DNA of 64,000 bases. Source: an uncultured Blautia sp. (GTDB lineage: Bacteria; Bacillota; Clostridia; Lachnospirales; Lachnospiraceae). Below the pieces are notes generated by a model that was given only the letters and a program-made list of their open reading frames with translations, made no database searches and was not told the DNA's origin. Of the stretch, positions 61,085 through 64,000 are shown piece by piece (within the stretch, counting starts at the first letter, position 1; each line of letters starts with the position of its first letter). The translations under genes were made by a program, and so were the position numbers. Where the stretch lies: positions 124,001-188,000 of the forward strand of contig CAKRXU010000001.1 in the NCBI GenBank assembly GCA_934424575.1. Reading direction: 5' to 3'.

Positions 61085-61131
61085 ATCTTCGCTACCATTC
61101 CTTTCATTTATTCTGTCCGTCAAATTGATGT

Positions 61132-61401
61132 TTATGAATGTCTGTTAAAATATATTTTATTTTTTTTGTGTTTTTTCTTTTGTTGCTTATTTACTGAAAG
61201 ATAAAACTTATATGCCACGGTTGCTGAACCGCCCATCCCAAAGAAAAATCCCGGAATGTAGATCCACCCTCCTACACCTGTTCTGGAAATAATGAACCAG
61301 CAGAGTGCCAGGCACAAAAGAAGCGGTGTGATAAATGACAGCCCCAGTTGCGACAGCATCGTGACATTACGCATGATCTCTGACCATTGCTTCAATGACA
61401 T
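61132..61401 (-). CDS. AtpZ/AtpI-family small membrane protein
   Basis: This 89-aa protein has two membrane segments (LGLSFITPLLLCLALCWFII and GGWIYIPGFFFGMGGSA) and a basic tail (KQQKKKHKKNK). This matches the AtpZ/AtpQ-type proteins encoded at the head of many Na+-ATPase operons, where they may take part in ion handling or assembly. It is the first gene of the atp operon, just after the promoter. Confidence 0.82.
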   Translation of the reverse strand: MSLKQWSEIMRNVTMLSQLGLSFITPLLLCLALCWFIISRTGVGGWIYIPGFFFGMGGSATVAYKFYLSVNKQQKKKHKKNKIYFNRHS

Positions 61402-61450
61402 TCTCCTTTTTTACTAATAATTTTTCGCATTTTCTTCTGCGCATAGTCAA

Positions 61451-61479
61451 ATTTTACCACATTAATCCAGAAATCTCAA
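61451..61479 (-). promoter_or_regulatory. Promoter of the atp operon
   Basis: TTGAGA and TAAAAT are separated by 17 bp on the minus strand; TGTGG before the -10 is a partial extension. Confidence 0.65.
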
Positions 61480-61570
61480 TGCATTTGTACAATTTATTCA
61501 AATAATTTTGTCACCCTCACAAAGTTTTTGTCAGTATTATATCATGCTCGTCTTTTTACTGTCATTAGAC

Positions 61571-61616
61571 GAAAAAGAGGTTTTGTCCCAAAATAGAACA
61601 AAACCTCTTTTATGTA
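61571..61616 (-). terminator. Intrinsic terminator after the beta-galactosidase gene
   Basis: A perfect 14-bp stem AAAAGAGGTTTTGT/ACAAAACCTCTTTT with an 11-nt loop and T-rich flanks on both sides separates the galactosidase from the atp operon; it may work on both strands. Confidence 0.9.
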
Positions 61617-61630
61617 ATATATTACATGGC

Positions 61631-63607
61631 TCACCCCTTCACGATGCAGACATCCCACGGTTTCAAAACTGCCTGCCCAAGAACTACCTCAAACGTCTCT
61701 GGGACTTTGACAATTTGTTCTTCCCAGGAATAATTCAGATAAAATCGAATTTTTTCACCATTTTCGTTAATGCCTTCACGGACAATCACCGGAAACCTCT
61801 CCTGTGCTGTAGCATTTACGCCGGACTGAGCCAAAATCTTCATCAGTAGCTGCTGTAGATAACTTTCTTCAAACATGCAGCCGATATACCATGCAGTACC
61901 CTTTTCATAGGAATGATGTGTAACTGCGGCATATTTTTTCCAGTTTGGATGATTGTATGCGGAAATGACCTCCGCACCATCCGGGATCAGAAGTTCCATA
62001 AAGGTTTCTGCCTCCGGTTCGCCATCATCAAAACCTGTCAGAGTAACCTTCTCCGGGAAGGTGAACTGCTGATAGTACATGCCAAAAACTTCGCTCAGAA
62101 TATGTGGCTGTCTGTCAGAATATACTTTCACATTCTCATTGGCAAATGCAGTCTTGAACGTCGCGACCAGCGTGCCACCCTGTGCGGTGTAATCTTTCAG
62201 ACGTGTGAGGATTTTTTCATCTGCAGTGTACATGGCCGGAAGGATGATCGCCTGATATCTCTCAATATCTTCGCTCTCCTCCCAGATAATATCACACTCG
62301 ATGTTTCCCTTATAAAGTGCGTCATAGATCCAGCGGACAACATCATTGTAGCCGATTCCATCATTTCCCGCTGCAGTTGCTTCAATTCCAAACCATTTAA
62401 GCGCGGTCAGTGCTTCATTGCTCACCATGATCGCTGCTTTGTTATTTTTCTTAAATCCTGACAGAACAGGAGAAAGTTTTTTGAATTCATTTCCTATCAC
62501 ACAGGCCTCACGGTACACAGCATTTTCTTCCATGTCGTGGCTCAGAAGCCCTCTCCAGTATGTCTCAAAAGAGTTGTGGATTGAATGCCAGTGCCAGTAC
62601 ATCACGCCAAGTGCACCGGATGCCAGATGGCTGTATGCCTGCAGTCGGAGCTGCCCGTCATACGGTGTCCAGCCCGGATAGCCCTGTGCTTCTGTTTCCA
62701 GCACCAGATAGTTGTCATTTTTGAGACAGCGGATCAGATCACCACCAAATGCAATCTCTGCACCGGTCAGGTGATCCTGGGTCGGATGATAAATATCCGT
62801 TCCTGCCATAGTCAGATGTTTTGCACATTTAAAATGGTTTACATCCGGCTGCACACCGTAGGAATATCCTCTCCATTCAAAATCCAGATTGTGGGTGATA
62901 AACTGGTCTTCTCTCTTATATTCGGAAACAATCGCTGCCTGCCAGCCCAGGAATTCTTCCACCAGACTTCTCTGGTATTTTTCAAACTCCGCCCCCAGAC
63001 TTCCATTGATCGTACCACGCACATCCGGAAAATCTTCCCAGGCATTGATGCGATTGCTCCAGTAATCCAGACCGAATTCATGATTCATGGCATCCAAATC
63101 ATTATGAAATTTCTCCCGGAGATATTTCACGAAACCAAGCTGCACATTTTTGCCTGCAGTTCCATAATATTTCGTTTCATTATCAAGCTGGAAGCCAATC
63201 ACACATTTTCGGTGTGCAGAAACTTCCATCAGCTTGCGGATGACTCTTTCCGCATGATAACGATAGACCGGATGTGTGATGTCCATGATCTGTCTCGCAC
63301 CATAGATCCCTCTGCCTTTGACCGTCTCTGCCAGCACATCCGGATATGCTTTCACCATCCAGGTCGGCACTGCATAGGTCGGAGTCCCTATGATAACGTT
63401 AATTTCCGCCTCTTCCATCGCATCCATTACACGGATCACATGTGAAAAGTCAAAAACACCTTCCTGCGGTTCGCAGGTGCTCCATGTGGACTCTGCAATC
63501 CGAACCGTATTGATTCCGGCTTTTTTCATCATGGCAACATCTTTCTCTAGCCGGTCATACGGCATATATTCATCGTAATATGCTGCCCCATAGAGTAACT
63601 CCCTCAT
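61631..63607 (-). CDS. Beta-galactosidase, glycoside hydrolase family 42
   Basis: GH42 enzymes remove terminal beta-galactose, often from plant arabinogalactan or milk-type oligosaccharides, and act in the cytoplasm. The 658-aa protein has no signal peptide. The N-terminal barrel begins LLYGAAYYDEYMP. The acid/base glutamate is in GFQLDNETKYYG near residue 145 and the nucleophile in LVLETEAQGYPGW near 305. A trimerisation (class I glutamine amidotransferase-like) domain and a small C-terminal beta domain follow. The start is at MRELLYG, after GGGGG. It lies 20 bp downstream of the VOC gene on the same strand. Confidence 0.93.
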   Translation of the reverse strand: MRELLYGAAYYDEYMPYDRLEKDVAMMKKAGINTVRIAESTWSTCEPQEGVFDFSHVIRVMDAMEEAEINVIIGTPTYAVPTWMVKAYPDVLAETVKGRGIYGARQIMDITHPVYRYHAERVIRKLMEVSAHRKCVIGFQLDNETKYYGTAGKNVQLGFVKYLREKFHNDLDAMNHEFGLDYWSNRINAWEDFPDVRGTINGSLGAEFEKYQRSLVEEFLGWQAAIVSEYKREDQFITHNLDFEWRGYSYGVQPDVNHFKCAKHLTMAGTDIYHPTQDHLTGAEIAFGGDLIRCLKNDNYLVLETEAQGYPGWTPYDGQLRLQAYSHLASGALGVMYWHWHSIHNSFETYWRGLLSHDMEENAVYREACVIGNEFKKLSPVLSGFKKNNKAAIMVSNEALTALKWFGIEATAAGNDGIGYNDVVRWIYDALYKGNIECDIIWEESEDIERYQAIILPAMYTADEKILTRLKDYTAQGGTLVATFKTAFANENVKVYSDRQPHILSEVFGMYYQQFTFPEKVTLTGFDDGEPEAETFMELLIPDGAEVISAYNHPNWKKYAAVTHHSYEKGTAWYIGCMFEESYLQQLLMKILAQSGVNATAQERFPVIVREGINENGEKIRFYLNYSWEEQIVKVPETFEVVLGQAVLKPWDVCIVKG

Positions 63608-63627
63608 AATACAATGCCCCCTGTCAT

Positions 63628-64000
63628 TCACTCATGTATTTCCAGCGGCAACCCATCCGGATCCTGGAAAAACGTCATCTTTTTACCTGTATAGTCATCT
63701 ATTCGAACAGGCTCTGTGGCAATCCCTCTGGCATTTAATTCTTTCACCACTTCTTCTACACTATCTACCTTAAATGCGAGATGCCTGAGGCCAAGAGCTT
63801 CCGGATAATTTACTCTTGCAGGCGCATCTTTAATAATAAAAAGTTCTATCTCCTGTTCTCCACAGGCCAGATCAATTTTGTAGTCATCGCGCTCCCTGCG
63901 ATAGTTCTCCCTAATCACATTAAATCCGAGAAGATCCACATAAAAATGCTTCGATTTCTTATAATCACTTCCAATAATGGCTATATGATGAATTAAACTG
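63628..64000 (-). CDS. VOC-superfamily (glyoxalase-like) protein, 5' end beyond window
   Basis: The reading frame continues to the window edge, where it reads SLIHHIAIIGSDYKKSKHFY, the typical first strand of a VOC fold with its metal histidine. It goes on to LGLRHLAFKVDSVEEVV and MTFFQDPDGLPLEIHE, which carries the last metal-ligand glutamate. About 123 codons are visible, and only a few N-terminal residues should be missing. VOC proteins include glyoxalase I and dioxygenase types; the substrate is unknown. It is probably co-transcribed with the GH42 gene. Confidence 0.88.
   Translation of the reverse strand, partial: SLIHHIAIIGSDYKKSKHFYVDLLGFNVIRENYRRERDDYKIDLACGEQEIELFIIKDAPARVNYPEALGLRHLAFKVDSVEEVVKELNARGIATEPVRIDDYTGKKMTFFQDPDGLPLEIHE

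Overview
The window looks like chromosomal DNA of a strictly anaerobic, gut-type Firmicute of the family Lachnospiraceae; a Blautia-like genus is my best guess, at low confidence. The reasons are moderate GC, strong AGGAGG ribosome sites, class III (oxygen-sensitive) ribonucleotide reductase, ECF vitamin transporters, a Na+-type F-ATPase c subunit, and long co-oriented operons. Almost every gene is on the minus strand. The clear plus-strand genes are thiT and a tiny hydrophobic peptide gene near 30.8 kb. I found no rRNA, tRNA, CRISPR array or complete transposon.

Layout. 0-2.8 kb: an ABC exporter (FtsX-type permease cut by the window edge, plus its ATPase). 3.0-6.9 kb: a secreted repeat protein and a small polysaccharide-control cluster (Wzz/CpsC, CpsD tyrosine kinase, a small membrane protein, an LCP transferase). 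6.9-11 kb: AzlCD, an ACT-domain protein and NrdD with tandem NrdR boxes. 11-21 kb: housekeeping genes (hflX, a TPR lipoprotein, glmM, a nucleotidyltransferase, prfA, prmC, a DUF1385 protein, rpmE, rho). 21-26 kb: hisC, an AraC regulator, malic enzyme, a FadR-type regulator and a phosphoesterase. 26-31 kb: a hybrid histidine kinase behind a c-di-GMP-I riboswitch, an alanine symporter, and a compact locus with the architecture of an Fst/par type I toxin-antitoxin. 31-33.1 kb: a decayed patch with a GH30 pseudogene, palindromic repeats and TPP-riboswitch-controlled thiT. 33-40.3 kb: ECF transporter core genes, an S component, RNase H1, a YheO-like regulator, RidA and a second hybrid kinase with a terminator in its leader. 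52-64 kb: cardiolipin synthase, the complete atp operon with two copies of a ~141-bp hairpin-rich repeat, a GH42 beta-galactosidase and a VOC protein cut by the window edge.

The most unusual region is 40.4-52.1 kb, an 11-gene minus-strand operon. In transcription order it holds a nitrogenase-like H-D-K triplet, then hypF-hypC-hypD-hypE, a TM1266-like regulator, and a second, divergent H-D-K triplet. Genes within each module overlap or nearly touch. There is no hydrogenase, no hypA/hypB, no hydrogenase protease and no nifB/E/N. Hyp proteins normally make the Fe(CN)2CO unit of [NiFe]-hydrogenase, so their embedding between two nitrogenase-like reductases suggests an uncharacterised metallocofactor or reductase system. 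The operon starts with a promoter and a structured leader carrying a 12-bp intrinsic terminator and a competing long-range pairing, so it is probably attenuator- or riboswitch-controlled. Its function is unknown and I assign none.
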